NCBI RefSeq assembly: GCF_002803155.1
Contig: NZ_NNBP01000007.1
Coordinates: forward strand, 273,535-337,534
DNA length: 64,000 nt
Reading direction: 5' to 3'
Origin: Streptomyces sp. CB02959
GTDB taxonomy: Bacteria > Actinomycetota > Actinomycetes > Streptomycetales > Streptomycetaceae
The position numbers were made by a program, and so were the translations under genes. Position 1 is the first letter of the stretch. Every line of letters begins with the position of its first letter. Positions 9,210 through 17,637 of the stretch are shown here, piece by piece. The notes under the pieces were generated by a model. That model made no database searches and was not told the DNA's origin. It saw only the letters and a program-made list of their open reading frames with translations.

Positions 9210-9490
9210 GCAGCGTCGGGCGAGTCATGAACTGCACGCGGCCGGAGCCGGATCGCGGTGACGGCGACGGTGACGGTGACGGCGCCACCACTCCACCCAG
9301 CGACCCGGGCTTTTCTTCGTTGTCGCACAGCGATGCCGTCATGACCGGTCTCAAACTCGTGGCATCTTCCTCGCCTGGCCCTTGGCGTGTGCCACGCCGG
9401 GTTTGCCAGATCTCAGGCCGGCGTAGGCCCCGGTCCGGAGCGACGAGCCCTGTCGTGCGTGCCCGCGTTCGGACTTGACGTGGTGGGTGG
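9210..9490. other. Gene-free stretch with GGTGAC repeats
   Basis: Short tandem GGTGACGGC/GACGGTGACGG units occur at about 9257-9281. No coding potential is apparent. Confidence 0.4.
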
Positions 9491-10417
9491 TCATCCCGTC
9501 CATCCGGTGTGGTGCAGCCAGTCCCCGAAGGTCATCAAGTCGGGGTGCAGGCGGCGCAGGAGGGAGATGTCCCGGTCTCGGTGGTAGAGATCGCGGTCGG
9601 CGAAGAACCGGAACATCGCCGCGTAGTCGTGGCTGAAGTCGGGGACGGTGGCGTGCAGTTCGTCGTGCGGCATCGGGAGGTAGGTGCTGGGGGTGCCCGT
9701 GACGTGAGTGAAGGTGGCGGCGATCTCGTCGCCGGTGAGGCTGTCGCCGATCACCGCGAGGTCGCGGGCGCCCCAGGACTGCCAGTTGTCGAACATGTGG
9801 CAGGCGAACCAGGCGATGTCGTCGAGGGCGACAAGCGGGTAGTGGGCGGCGCCGAGGGGGAGCCTGAAGACCAAGCCGCCCCGGCCGTCCGGTCGCGGGG
9901 TGAGTCGGTCGCGCAGGTTCTCGAAGTACGGCGCCGTGGTCAGTACCGAGACGTGGTTCGTGTACCAGCCGTCGGTCTCCTTGCGGAGCATTTCCTCCGA
10001 CCGCAGCAGGTCGATGTGGGCGGTGACGGCGGCTTTGCTGTCGAAGTGCGGGACGGGGCGGCCGGTCAGTGACACCGCGCTGTCCAACGAGGACCAGATG
10101 AAACGCTCCACGCCGGCCCGCTCCGCGGCGGCCAGCAGGTCCAGGCCCTGCCGGTACTCGCCCACGGCGCTGCCCGTCGCGAAGAAGTCGGTGTTGGCGA
10201 ACACGCGGTCGGCCTGCCCCATGAGGGCGTCGAGGGCCGCTGGGTCGGAGCGGACCAGTTGCAGGCGGTGGGGTGCGGTGGCGGCGAGTTCGATGGCGTG
10301 GGTGGACTCCGGGTTGCGGGTGGGGATGGTGATGGTGGCGTCGGTGGTGGCGAGCAGGTGTTGGATCACGTGGCTGCCCATGGCTCCGGTGCCGCCGACG
10401 ACGAGGGCGTGGGTCAT
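9491..10417 (-). CDS. NmrA-like NAD(P)-binding oxidoreductase
   Basis: 308 residues from the ATG at 10417 (CAGGGAG upstream). The Rossmann start reads MTHALVVGGTGAMGSHVIQH, with GGTGAMG as the dinucleotide loop. AERAGVERFIWSSLDSAVS and the C-terminal half match the NmrA/HSCARG branch of atypical short-chain dehydrogenases, which act as redox sensors or nucleoside-diphosphate-sugar-like reductases. Its ATG overlaps the TGA of the upstream deacetylase gene (ATGA at 10414-10417), so the two are translationally coupled. The pair is divergent from, and probably controlled by, the HxlR regulator. Confidence 0.8.
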   Translation of the reverse strand: MTHALVVGGTGAMGSHVIQHLLATTDATITIPTRNPESTHAIELAATAPHRLQLVRSDPAALDALMGQADRVFANTDFFATGSAVGEYRQGLDLLAAAERAGVERFIWSSLDSAVSLTGRPVPHFDSKAAVTAHIDLLRSEEMLRKETDGWYTNHVSVLTTAPYFENLRDRLTPRPDGRGGLVFRLPLGAAHYPLVALDDIAWFACHMFDNWQSWGARDLAVIGDSLTGDEIAATFTHVTGTPSTYLPMPHDELHATVPDFSHDYAAMFRFFADRDLYHRDRDISLLRRLHPDLMTFGDWLHHTGWTG

Positions 10418-11238
10418 GGCGTAACTCCCTGGTGTGTAAGGACGTGTTCGGCCACCTGGGCGTGGGTGGCGACCCAGATGTCGTCGGACGCACGGAGGTG
10501 GTCGAGGATCTGGGTGACCATGCCCGCGAGGAGCGGTCGGCCTCCGACGTGGGCGTGGACGGTGAGGTGGAAGACGCCTGGGCCGGGGGCGGCGCGCAGT
10601 TGGCCCAGTAGCGCATGGTGCAGGTCGCGGTAGGCGTACGGGCCTGCCGCGGCGCTGCGGACGTCGGAGTGGTCGCTGTGCATGAGGGAGACCAGGGGGC
10701 CGTGAGCGGTGGGCAGGACCTGCGGGAGGTCGTGGTCGTTGTGGTCGCCGGTCCAGCGGTAGCCGGCCTCGGTGAGGAGATCGCAGGTGCGCTTCGAGCC
10801 GGTGGCGCGCGGGCTCATCCACCCGGTGGGGCGAACGCCGGTGACTGTCTGGAGAACGTCGGTGCAGCGGCGGATGTTGTCCCGCTCGGTGTCCACGTCG
10901 AGCAGTGCGGGGACGACGTCCTGAGTCCAGGAGTGCCCGGCGATCTCGTGCCCTGCCTGGTGCACGGCCGCCACCGTGTCGGGGTACCGCTCGGCGACGA
11001 GGCCGTTGATGCCGACGGTGGCGGGCAGGTCACCGAGGATGTTGAGCAGCCGCCAGATGCCGGTGGTGACGCCGTAGTCCACCCAGGAGGCGCTGTGCGT
11101 GTCGTCGACGCCGGACAGCGGCCACGCCGCGGCCATCGGCGCGTAGGCGGGACCGTGCCCTGGTGACCACAGCTCCAACGCGACTGTGATCAGCGCGGCG
11201 ACCTTCTTCCCGCCCGGCCAGTCGATCTCTTTACTCAT
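10414..11238 (-). CDS. Polysaccharide deacetylase family protein (PuuE/allantoinase-like)
   Basis: 274 residues. It starts KKVAALITVALELW, the NodB-fold strand with the Asp pair degenerate, followed by DYGVTTGIWRLLNIL, HEIAGHSWTQD and TGWMSPRATGSKRT, typical of the PuuE-type branch that hydrolyses C-N bonds in ureides rather than acting on chitin. HAHVGGRP near the end supplies the last metal/active-site His. It is the first gene of a coupled pair with the NmrA-like gene. GGGGACACAC precedes the ATG. The substrate is not predictable. Confidence 0.78.
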   Translation of the reverse strand: MSKEIDWPGGKKVAALITVALELWSPGHGPAYAPMAAAWPLSGVDDTHSASWVDYGVTTGIWRLLNILGDLPATVGINGLVAERYPDTVAAVHQAGHEIAGHSWTQDVVPALLDVDTERDNIRRCTDVLQTVTGVRPTGWMSPRATGSKRTCDLLTEAGYRWTGDHNDHDLPQVLPTAHGPLVSLMHSDHSDVRSAAAGPYAYRDLHHALLGQLRAAPGPGVFHLTVHAHVGGRPLLAGMVTQILDHLRASDDIWVATHAQVAEHVLTHQGVTP

Positions 11239-11287
11239 GTGTGTCCCCTGTTTCGGTGGCTTCCGCCGTGGACGCTAATGAGGCGGT

Positions 11288-11305
11288 AGGTACCTGCAGG
11301 TACCT
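11288..11305. promoter_or_regulatory. 18-bp perfect palindrome, probable HxlR operator
   Basis: AGGTACCTGCAGGTACCT is a perfect palindrome lying 49 bases upstream of the deacetylase start and 22 upstream of the HxlR start. HxlR-family proteins bind palindromes in such divergent intergenic regions, so autoregulation plus control of the deacetylase/NmrA pair is likely. Confidence 0.7.
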
Positions 11306-11327
11306 GGCAGCGGGCTAGCATCGGGGC

Positions 11328-11708
11328 GTGCGTGAGTACTCCGGCAGTGTCTTCCTCGCCGACTGCCCGGCTCGGTTGGCGATCGAGATCATCGCCGACA
11401 AGTGGGCGGTGGTCGTGTTGTTCGCATTGAGTCGGCAACCGTGCCGGCACGGCGAGTTGGTCGACCTGATCGGCGGCATCTCCCGGAAAGTGCTGACTCA
11501 GACGCTGCGGCGGTTGCAGGGGTACGGCCTCGTCGACCGCCATGCCGAGGCCGGGAAGGTCGAGTACGTGCTGACGGACTTGGGCCGGACGCTGGTGCAG
11601 CCGATCGCCGTGCTGACCGAGTGGGCCCACGAGCACGGCGGGGCCGTGATGGAGTTCCAAGAGTCCGCAACGGGCGGCGTATCACCCCGGCGGCGAAGCG
11701 GTGGATGA
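11328..11708 (+). CDS. HxlR-family transcriptional regulator
   Basis: 126 residues from GTG. The diagnostic Cys is in FLADCPARLAIEIIADKWAV, followed by the winged helix: PCRHGELVDLIGGISRKVLT, QTLRRLQGYGLVDRH and the wing KVEYVLTDLGRTL. HxlR proteins are dimeric, often thiol or electrophile sensing through the N-terminal Cys, here Cys13. Divergent from the deacetylase/NmrA operon with an 18-bp palindrome between them. The last ten residues are low complexity. Confidence 0.85.
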   Translation: MREYSGSVFLADCPARLAIEIIADKWAVVVLFALSRQPCRHGELVDLIGGISRKVLTQTLRRLQGYGLVDRHAEAGKVEYVLTDLGRTLVQPIAVLTEWAHEHGGAVMEFQESATGGVSPRRRSGG

Positions 11709-11886
11709 CGTGTTCGTCCTGTTCAGCGTTGAGGCTGAGGGGATGCTTGCGCCGATCCGAACAACACCTGCGGCGGCACCGTCTCGGCAGTTGCGCCCGC
11801 CTGCCCCAGCCGAACGGGCGCCCGGGTAGCGGTACGGCTCAGCTGTTGCCGAAGTCCTACGTTGCCTCACACACGTCGCCCTCTAG

Positions 11887-12473
11887 GCCCGGCACACGCT
11901 GGCCACCTGGCTGCTGCGGCACGGCGCCACTCGGACGTACATCCGCCGCTACCTCGGCCAGGTCTCCGACCGTATGGCCGAGCACTACGTTCACCTGACC
12001 CCGTCGGACCTGGAGAACGTCCTGCAGCACGTGTGGGTCGCCGGACCCGGCACCACGAATCCCGGAGAAATCCTCACCAGCGACACCACCCCGCCACCCC
12101 GCTCACCCGCGAGCAGGCCCGGCCCTGGCCATCGACCTCTCTCGCCGCAGTACTCCCGCCGAGGGCGGGTTCTGCACCTTCCAGCCTGTCGTGAACGGCG
12201 GCGCCTGCCCCTGGAACCTCGACTGCCACAACTGCGACAGGTTCGTCCTCTCGGGCGCTGACCTGCTCTACTGGCGTCGCAAGCGCGAGCAGTGTCGGCT
12301 GCTGGCCGAAGGCGCCCCGGATGACGCGACAGCCGCCGCGGCGGCCCTGGCCGCACGCCGCCGCAAGACCGAAGCCGCCCTTGATCAAGGCCGCCCGCTC
12401 GAACCTGCGCTTCCAGGACCGGCGCGTCGCCGACCTCGAAGCCCGTATCGCCGAACCGGCACCGAAGTCCTGA
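11887..12473 (+). pseudogene. Tyrosine recombinase (integrase) C-terminal remnant, frameshifted
   Basis: After TAG 11884 the frame reads RHTLATWLLRHGATRTYIRR, YLGQVSDRMAEHYVHLTPSD: the box II His region and the nucleophile Tyr of a phage-type integrase. Coding then continues in another frame with FCTFQPVVNGGACPWNLDCH and NCDRFVLSGADLLYWRRKRE, the Cys-rich tail of streptomycete recombinases encoded by transposon-like triplets. A third segment LRFQDRRVADLEARIAEPAP ends at 12473. The N-terminal half and first catalytic Arg are missing, and at least one frameshift separates the parts, so it is inactive. It marks a lost integrated element. Confidence 0.75.
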
Positions 12474-12496
12474 TCCCTCCCGCGCAACCACTCCGC

Positions 12497-12525
12497 GGCC
12501 CGTCCACCGTCGCGGTGGACGGGCC
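12497..12525. terminator. Terminator hairpin
   Basis: GGCCCGTCCACCG (12497-12509) and CGGTGGACGGGCC (12513-12525) form a 13-bp perfect stem with a 3-nt loop just after the integrase remnant. Confidence 0.7.
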
Positions 12526-12964
12526 CTCCCATGAGACCTCCCAGGCGAGTCACAGCAACTGTCCTTTGACAGCGAACCCAGTCGCTCCTTCATCCAACCC
12601 AATCGACGCCGACAACGCCGCTGGCGCCGCCCCGGCACACCGGCTTGAGCGGCGTTGTCGATGCTGCTTCCCGGCATTTGATGGGCCGATGAGGACTTCC
12701 ACGGAGGCAGGCAGCGCCACCGCCCCATTTCCCGCAAGGACCTGTGCAAGAGGCCACTTGGCCAGGGAAATTGCAACTTCGACAGGGCTCGCAGAGGCAG
12801 CTACCTTCATCTGGTCTTCGGTGGTCGCCCACGGTCGCACAGGGGTTCCTTCAGGCTGAGCCACCCGCGACGGGATGAGTCGGTCATGCCCCACGAACCC
12901 TCGCCCCTATGCGTAAGCCACCGAACCAGGTCCACGCCAGGCAGCCCCAACCAGGGAGAGACGC

Positions 12965-13522
12965 ATGCCTCATCTTGCTCTGTACACGTTCGGCGTCCTG
13001 AAGTCACCTCTCGCCGATCCGGCACCTCTCACGCGCGAGTTCTACGACATTGGTGAGGCCGTCTACCGGAAGATCAGTCAGCACCCCGGATACCTCGCGC
13101 ATGCTGAAGCGGCAGACGGCAACCGGGGCTCACACTTCGACTTGGACTGGGGTGCATGGGGAGAGTTCGTCGTACCGACCTGGTACGGCAAGGGCCGTAC
13201 GGTGGAAACCACCGCCCTGGCCGCGACCCTCTCACTCTGGACCGACCTGCGCCCCGCCTTCGACGCCATCTACACCGGCCTGCACCGTGAGGCGCTGAAC
13301 AGGCGTTACGACTGGTTCGAGAGGACAGAACACCCGAATTACGTGTTCTGGTGGGTCTCCGACGACGTGATACCCACCTGGCAGGACGGGGTTTCCAGGC
13401 TGGAGCACCTCCACGACCACGACCCCGCGCCGCACGCCTTCACCTTCCACCACTCGTTCACCCCGGACGGAACTCCGACCAGGATCAAAGACATTGGGCC
13501 GAAGAGCGACCAGGTTCGCTGA
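12965..13522 (+). CDS. DUF3291 domain protein
   Basis: 185 residues beginning MPHLALYTFGVLKSPLADP and containing HPGYLAHAEAADG, TLSLWTDLRPAFDAIYTGLH and NYVFWWVSDDVIPTWQDGVS. This is the DUF3291 pattern, a small dimeric alpha/beta-barrel-like family related to antibiotic-biosynthesis monooxygenases. No catalytic role is established. CAGGGAGAG precedes the ATG. It is monocistronic and followed by a striking palindrome at 13591. Confidence 0.75.
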   Translation: MPHLALYTFGVLKSPLADPAPLTREFYDIGEAVYRKISQHPGYLAHAEAADGNRGSHFDLDWGAWGEFVVPTWYGKGRTVETTALAATLSLWTDLRPAFDAIYTGLHREALNRRYDWFERTEHPNYVFWWVSDDVIPTWQDGVSRLEHLHDHDPAPHAFTFHHSFTPDGTPTRIKDIGPKSDQVR

Positions 13523-13590
13523 CAAGGAAGCCTGAACGACTGGATTCGCTGTCAAACGCCTCGATGGAATGACGGCGAACAGCAACGGCC

Positions 13591-13631
13591 TGGCTTTGTT
13601 CACGAGAACCCGGTTCTCGTGAACAAAGCCA
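13591..13631. repeat. 41-bp near-perfect palindrome
   Basis: The arm TGGCTTTGTTCACGAGAACC (13591-13610) is followed after one base by its exact reverse complement (13612-13631). A 20-bp stem with essentially no loop fits a cruciform, two abutting transposon ends or a strong terminator for the DUF3291 gene. No T tract follows. Confidence 0.7.
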
Positions 13632-14352
13632 AACGGCTCCGACTCCCCATCACGGATCTGTCGCCTACGAGTCGTCGCAGTTCAGAGCCGGTTCACGAAC
13701 TCCTGCGGTCGGTGAAGTCGCGTACAAGCGGGACACTGCCTCCGGAGTGATCAACCAGGGCTTGTACTAAATGTCTTGGCTCGTTGCGCACAGGGACGCC
13801 TTCCGCGCCCTGGTCCGCGATCGACTGGGGGCGACGGTCGCGTCCCTGATCCTCTGGAGCGCGCCGCGGCTGATCGCAGCCATCACGAGCTTGTCGAACT
13901 CGCCAAGAGCCAGCGGGGAACCGACGGATTCCCGCAGCCGGAGTCCGGAGGCGACAGTACGGAGTTCTCCTCCTGACGCAAGATCGCCGTATACCTCAGG
14001 CACGCGGGCGACGCTCTCGCCGAGGCACTCGAAGGCGCAGACGTGTCGCCGGGCACGTTGCTTCCCTACGGCTGCCGCTCGCCTGACACGTACCCGCATG
14101 AGGGATGCGGGCGATTCGGCCCCTGAGAAGCGCCACGGCCCCGCTACGAGCCCTGCGCCCGGCTGACCAGCTTCTCAGACACCCTCTAGTCGCCCGCGTG
14201 GTCGCCGTCACCTCGTGCCGGGCGGACGTTGCTGACGGCTCCTCCGGGGCCGACTTACGCCGACGCACTCTCACAAGGCGAGCGCGAGCACCGATGCCGC
14301 GAACACCCGATCGGCGTGCAGCTACGGTCAGTGAGTCACGACAAGTGCCGGG
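13632..14352. other. Stretch without a recognisable gene
   Basis: The overlapping frames have poor starts and no motif. The stretch probably holds decayed sequence between the DUF3291 gene and the LAL/Tn3 remnants. Confidence 0.4.
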
Positions 14353-14545
14353 TTGCCGACTCCGGGCGCACGACTGTCGGGCCGCGACGAGGAGCTGCGG
14401 GGAATCCAACTGATGCTCGCCGACCCCCAGCGCGGCGAGAGTGGCGCCGCGCTGCTGCGCGGAGAGGCTGGCATCGGCAAGACCGCTTCCCTCGAGCCGG
14501 TCGCCGCCCGAGCGAGGGGGACCGGGCCGATCAAACTGCAGGCGG
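14353..14545 (+). pseudogene. LAL-type LuxR regulator, N-terminal P-loop fragment
   Basis: The frame reads ARLSGRDEELRGIQLMLADP followed by LLRGEAGIGKTASLEPVAAR, the N-terminus of a large ATP-binding LuxR (LAL/MalT-like) regulator with an intact Walker A GEAGIGKT. Such proteins have 900 or more residues; homology stops after about 60 residues, where a transposase fragment in another frame begins. Only a fragment is present. Confidence 0.6.
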
Positions 14546-14547
14546 TC

Positions 14548-14758
14548 GTGCGGGGTCCTCGCGGCTTTCCGCCTGGGGAAGGTGATGGCCGAGCAGATGC
14601 CGACGAACCGGCTGGCAGCGCCGGCGAAGAACGGGCTGGGCTCGAAGGCCCCGAACCTGGCCCGCACCCCGGAGCCGAAGCGCACGGCGATGGTCACCGC
14701 GGTGGTCCGGTCGCTGGAGGCGGCGGCGATCGACGACGCCCTGGACCTGTTCGAGTGA
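14548..14758 (+). pseudogene. Tn3-family transposase fragment (DUF4158 region)
   Basis: A frame different from the LAL fragment gives GLGSKAPNLARTPEPKRTAM, VTAVVRSLEAAAIDDALDLF and then TGA. This resembles the N-terminal part of Tn3-like transposases just before the conserved VLMxTRL helix. The fragment is cut at both ends and joins directly to the LAL regulator piece, suggesting an old insertion or deletion. Confidence 0.5.
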
Positions 14759-14830
14759 CCGGAGGCGATGCCGCAGGCGGGCAGCGGCGGGGCCCGAGGG
14801 CCCCGGCTGCGTGCCCGTCGGGACGGTGCG

Positions 14831-15409
14831 TCAGATGATGGCGAGCCGGTTCACCAGCAGCTCCACCCTGGGCTCGGCGTCCTCCGGCGGGAGTCGTCCC
14901 GCTCGGGTCAGGGTGGCCAGGCCGTGCAGGGCTGCCCAGAACGTCTCGGTGAACAGTCCCGGGTGGACGCCGTCTCCGGCGACCTCGCCGAGGCTTTCCA
15001 GCAGGGCGGCGAAGGCGTCCTTCAGCGGCTCCGGGGTGTCCTCCTGCGCGAACGCCAGGCCGCCGTCGAGCTGGAACATCGCGTCGTAGACGGCCGGGTT
15101 GCGTGCGGCGAAGTCGAGGTAGGCGTGGGCGAGGGCGGCAACCCGCTCGCGCGGACCGTTCGCGGCGGAGGTCGCGGCCCGCACCGCCGCGGCCATCTCG
15201 GTGGCGCCTTCGAGGGCGACGGCGCCGATGATCTCGCGCTTGCCGCGGAAGTGGCTGTAGAGGACGGGCTGGCTGTATTCGATGCGCTCGGCGAGGCGGC
15301 GGGTGGTGACCGCGTCCCAGCCCTGCTGCTCGGCGAGTTCGCGGGCCGTCGCCACGATGAGGCGTTCGCGCTCCGCCCGTTCGCGCTGCTTGCGTTCCTG
15401 TACCGACAT
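14831..15409 (-). CDS. TetR-family regulator (WHG C-terminal domain type)
   Basis: 192 residues. The HTH is RERLIVATARELAEQQGWDA, VTTRRLAERIEYSQPVLYSH and FRGKREIIGAVALEG. The C-terminal part (AYLDFAARNPAVYDAMFQLD, FTETFWAALHGLATLTRAGR) fits the WHG/TetR_C_13 ligand domain with its W-A-x-L-H-G helix. It is divergent from the DUF1772 membrane protein gene, and CTAG-containing repeats in between look like its operators. It is likely a repressor of that gene and of itself. Confidence 0.85.
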   Translation of the reverse strand: MSVQERKQRERAERERLIVATARELAEQQGWDAVTTRRLAERIEYSQPVLYSHFRGKREIIGAVALEGATEMAAAVRAATSAANGPRERVAALAHAYLDFAARNPAVYDAMFQLDGGLAFAQEDTPEPLKDAFAALLESLGEVAGDGVHPGLFTETFWAALHGLATLTRAGRLPPEDAEPRVELLVNRLAII

Positions 15410-15418
15410 GATTCGATC

Positions 15419-15482
15419 CTAGCACCGCTAGACAATCAAGCGGCAGCAGTACTAGCGTTGCCTCAACAGCTAGCAACACTAG
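15419..15482. promoter_or_regulatory. TetR operator cluster
   Basis: CTAGC-ACC-GCTAG occupies 15419-15431. A second dyad has arms CTAGCGTTGC (15452-15461) and GCAACACTAG (15473-15482), 9 of 10 positions symmetrical. Both lie between the divergent TetR and DUF1772 starts. Confidence 0.6.
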
Positions 15483-15500
15483 ATTCGAGGAAGGGTCGTC

Positions 15501-15947
15501 ATGCTCAACGCACTTGAGGTGTTCACCACCGTGGTCGTCGGCGTGATGGTGGGGGTGGAGTTCTCCGTCGCCTTCGTCATCAACCGGATCCTCGACGCAC
15601 TCCCGGAGGACAGTGGTCAACTCGGCCGCGCCCACGGGGGCCGGATGCTCGGCGCCGTGATGCCGGTCTGGTACATCGGCTCGCTCGTCCTCGTCGCGGT
15701 CTGGGCCATCGCCGGATGGCACCAGCACGGCACCGGCCTCGTCGTCACCGCCGGCGCACTGCTGATCCTCAGCGTGATCATGTCGATCCTGCTGCTCGTC
15801 CCGATCAACAACCGGGGCAAGACCTGGACCCCCGAGAACCGGCCCGAGGACTGGAAGGAGCAGATGAACCGCTGGGACCGCTTCCACTACGTCCGCGTCG
15901 CCGTCCTCATCGCCGCCTTCGCCGTTCTGGTCGCCGCTCTCACCTGA
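15501..15947 (+). CDS. DUF1772 family membrane protein
   Basis: 148 residues with four predicted membrane helices: around residues 4-26, 50-70 (AVMPVWYIGSLVLVAVWAIA), 77-98 (GLVVTAGALLILSVIMSILL) and 127-147. Between helices three and four is the conserved VPINNRGKTWTPENRPEDWK segment and then RWDRFHYVRV. DUF1772 proteins are small inner-membrane proteins without assigned activity, commonly under TetR control. AGGAAGGG precedes the ATG. Regulation by the divergent TetR is inferred from the operator-like repeats. Confidence 0.8.
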   Translation: MLNALEVFTTVVVGVMVGVEFSVAFVINRILDALPEDSGQLGRAHGGRMLGAVMPVWYIGSLVLVAVWAIAGWHQHGTGLVVTAGALLILSVIMSILLLVPINNRGKTWTPENRPEDWKEQMNRWDRFHYVRVAVLIAAFAVLVAALT

Positions 15948-15956
15948 GCCCGCGGG

Positions 15957-16103
15957 CTCACCCACCCGGTCGTCAGCTGCAACCACTCGGCCGTGCGCCC
16001 GAAGTGCGGCACCGCCACCTCCATCTACCTCCAGGACCCGGACGCCAACACCCTCGAACTCCGCTGGTATCCCCAGGATGCGGGCGCCAGCGACGCCCAC
16101 TGA
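15957..16103 (+). pseudogene. VOC-family C-terminal fragment
   Basis: The last 49 codons of a VOC protein remain: HPVVSCNHSAVRPKCGTATS, then IYLQDPDANTLELRWYP and TGA 16101-16103. The Glu of LELR is the usual metal ligand. No N-terminal part exists, because the DUF1772 gene ends nine bases upstream. Confidence 0.6.
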
Positions 16104-16128
16104 CCGACAGTGAGAGGAGGTACCGAAG

Positions 16129-16479
16129 ATGGCCAAGCTGCAGAACCTGGACCCGAATACGCCGATGTTCGCGCAGTTCAAGGAGAAGACCGGGCCCATC
16201 GTCCTGGCCAACACGTTCATCGTCCCGAAGGAGAGGACCGAATCGTTCCTGGCCCTCTTTCGGAGGCAGGCCGAGTTCATGAAGGCTCAGCCGGGATTCG
16301 TCTCCCTGCAGATGCACAAGGGAACGGCGGACAGTCAGCTTCTTATGAACGTCGCGGTCTGGGAGTCGACCGAGGCGCTCGCCACGGCGTTCGGCAGCCC
16401 GGAGTTCCAGCGCATGGTGGCCGAGTCCCCCGACGACGTCGTGTCGTACCCGCACATCTTCGAGCAGATCGACGTATGA
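16129..16479 (+). CDS. Antibiotic biosynthesis monooxygenase (ABM) domain protein
   Basis: 116 residues with the ABM ferredoxin-like fold: VLANTFIVPKERTESFLALF, RRQAEFMKAQPGFVSLQMHK, LLMNVAVWESTEALATAFGS and a C-terminal YPHIFEQIDV. ABM proteins are small dimeric, often cofactor-free monooxygenases or haem-degrading enzymes. GAGGAGGTACC before the ATG is a strong ribosome binding site. Followed by a hairpin, so probably a single-gene unit. Confidence 0.8.
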   Translation: MAKLQNLDPNTPMFAQFKEKTGPIVLANTFIVPKERTESFLALFRRQAEFMKAQPGFVSLQMHKGTADSQLLMNVAVWESTEALATAFGSPEFQRMVAESPDDVVSYPHIFEQIDV

Positions 16480-16856
16480 CACGGCAGCTGTAGCCGGGGG
16501 AGGGCAGCCGGAGAAGCCCTGCCCTCCGCCGGGCAGTCACACATCCACGCACCATGCCGCCTTCGTCCAGCCGGTCGCCCCTCGCCTGATATCAAAGCCG
16601 CCCCGACATGCACTGGTTCACCCCTGTATGTCGACAGCTTTCGCCCCGTCGGGGTGAGCCCGACAGGGCTTCGGATTTCTGACCCCGCGGGCTGCCCCCG
16701 CGCCGGTGGCGCACAATCCCCACTCCCCGGGGGCAGCTGGCCACCGAAATCCCGCCCCCCGATCAGCCGCGTTCGCGCGGCCTGATCAGGCCCTATACGA
16801 CTCAGCAAGCTCCACGAAGCTCACCAAGCTGACGAAGACTCTCAAGGAGAAGAACA
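16480..16856. other. Intergenic region with two hairpins
   Basis: Contains the ABM terminator and a second hairpin at 16643-16669 (GCCCCGTCGGG against CCCGACAGGGC, 5-nt loop). No gene is recognised. Confidence 0.5.
16499..16527 (+). terminator. Terminator of the ABM gene
   Basis: GGAGGGCAG (16499-16507) pairs with CTGCCCTCC (16519-16527) 20 bases after the stop. Confidence 0.6.
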
Positions 16857-17282
16857 ATGTCGCTGAAGAAGATCAACACCGTCCTGGCCGCCGCCTTCAT
16901 TCTCTTCATCGTCTGGTTCGGGTTGGAGTTCATCCTGAGCCCGGAGACGACGGCGCTGGGCTTCGGCCTGCCGAGCTGGCCGTCCGGCGACGGCGGCGGC
17001 TTCCTGGTCATCAAGGGAATCCGCGACGTCGTCTTGGCCCTGGTCCTGGGCATCCTGCTGGTGACGGGCCACCGCCGGGCGCTGGGCTGGGTGCTGCTGG
17101 TGGAGGCCCTCGCCGCGTACGGCGACATGGCCACCGTACTGGCCCACCGCGGCTCCGTGGCCACCGCGCTCGGCGTCCACGGCCTGACCGCGACACTGAT
17201 GGTGGTCAATGGCCTGCTGATAATGCGCGAGACCCGCAAGGTCGCGGCCGCTCCGGCAACGCCCGCTCCGCAGCCGGCCTAA
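16857..17282 (+). CDS. DUF4267 family small membrane protein
   Basis: 141 residues with four hydrophobic helices: ITVLAAAFILFIVWFGLEFI-like first segment at 6-26, then a conserved FLVIKGIRDVVLALVLGILL stretch at 49-68, one at 74-92 and one at 103-124. The KGIRDV motif is characteristic of DUF4267. The function is unknown. The C-terminal tail is Ala/Pro-rich and cytosolic or disordered. AAGGAGAAG lies six bases before the ATG. Confidence 0.75.
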   Translation: MSLKKINTVLAAAFILFIVWFGLEFILSPETTALGFGLPSWPSGDGGGFLVIKGIRDVVLALVLGILLVTGHRRALGWVLLVEALAAYGDMATVLAHRGSVATALGVHGLTATLMVVNGLLIMRETRKVAAAPATPAPQPA

Positions 17283-17299
17283 CGCCGCCTTGGCGCAGG

Positions 17300-17637
17300 G
17301 GCATCGTGCGGCGGGCCGGGGTGGAGGAGATGGGCTCCTTCGGGGCGGCCTTGGCCCGCTACCTCCTGGCCCAGGGGATGGAGGTGTTCGACGTGAACCG
17401 GCCCGAGCGGACTGATCGTCGCCACCGCGGTAAGCCGGACCCGGTCGATGCGCAGAACGCGGCCCGGGCGGTGCCCAGCGGCAGGGCCCGCGCCCAGGCC
17501 AACTCGGGCGATGGGCCGGTGCAGATCGCCCGGATGTTCAAGCTCGCCAAGAGCTCGGCAGCCAAGGCCCGTACCCAGGCGATCAACCAACTCAAGACTG
17601 TCCTCGTCAGCGCCGACCCGAATCTTGGTGACTCCGT
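17300..17637 (+). pseudogene. IS110-family transposase N-terminal fragment
   Basis: The frame gives AGVEEMGSFGAALARYLLAQ, GMEVFDVNRPERTDRRHRGK, PDPVDAQNAARAV and AKARTQAINQLKTVLVSADP. It aligns closely with residues of the nearly complete IS110 copy at 48.2-49.4 kb. Both ends are missing: the first DEDD Asp (GVDTHRD) upstream and everything after NQLK-type helix downstream. It is a relic only. Confidence 0.8.

Noticed and set aside
9257..9281. Short GGTGAC tandem repeats as a CRISPR-like or regulatory array
   Set aside because: Units are too short and directly abutting; no spacers.
14694..16280. Minus-strand frame of 528 codons spanning the TetR and DUF1772 genes
   Set aside because: It runs through two clear genes in another frame and has no domain.
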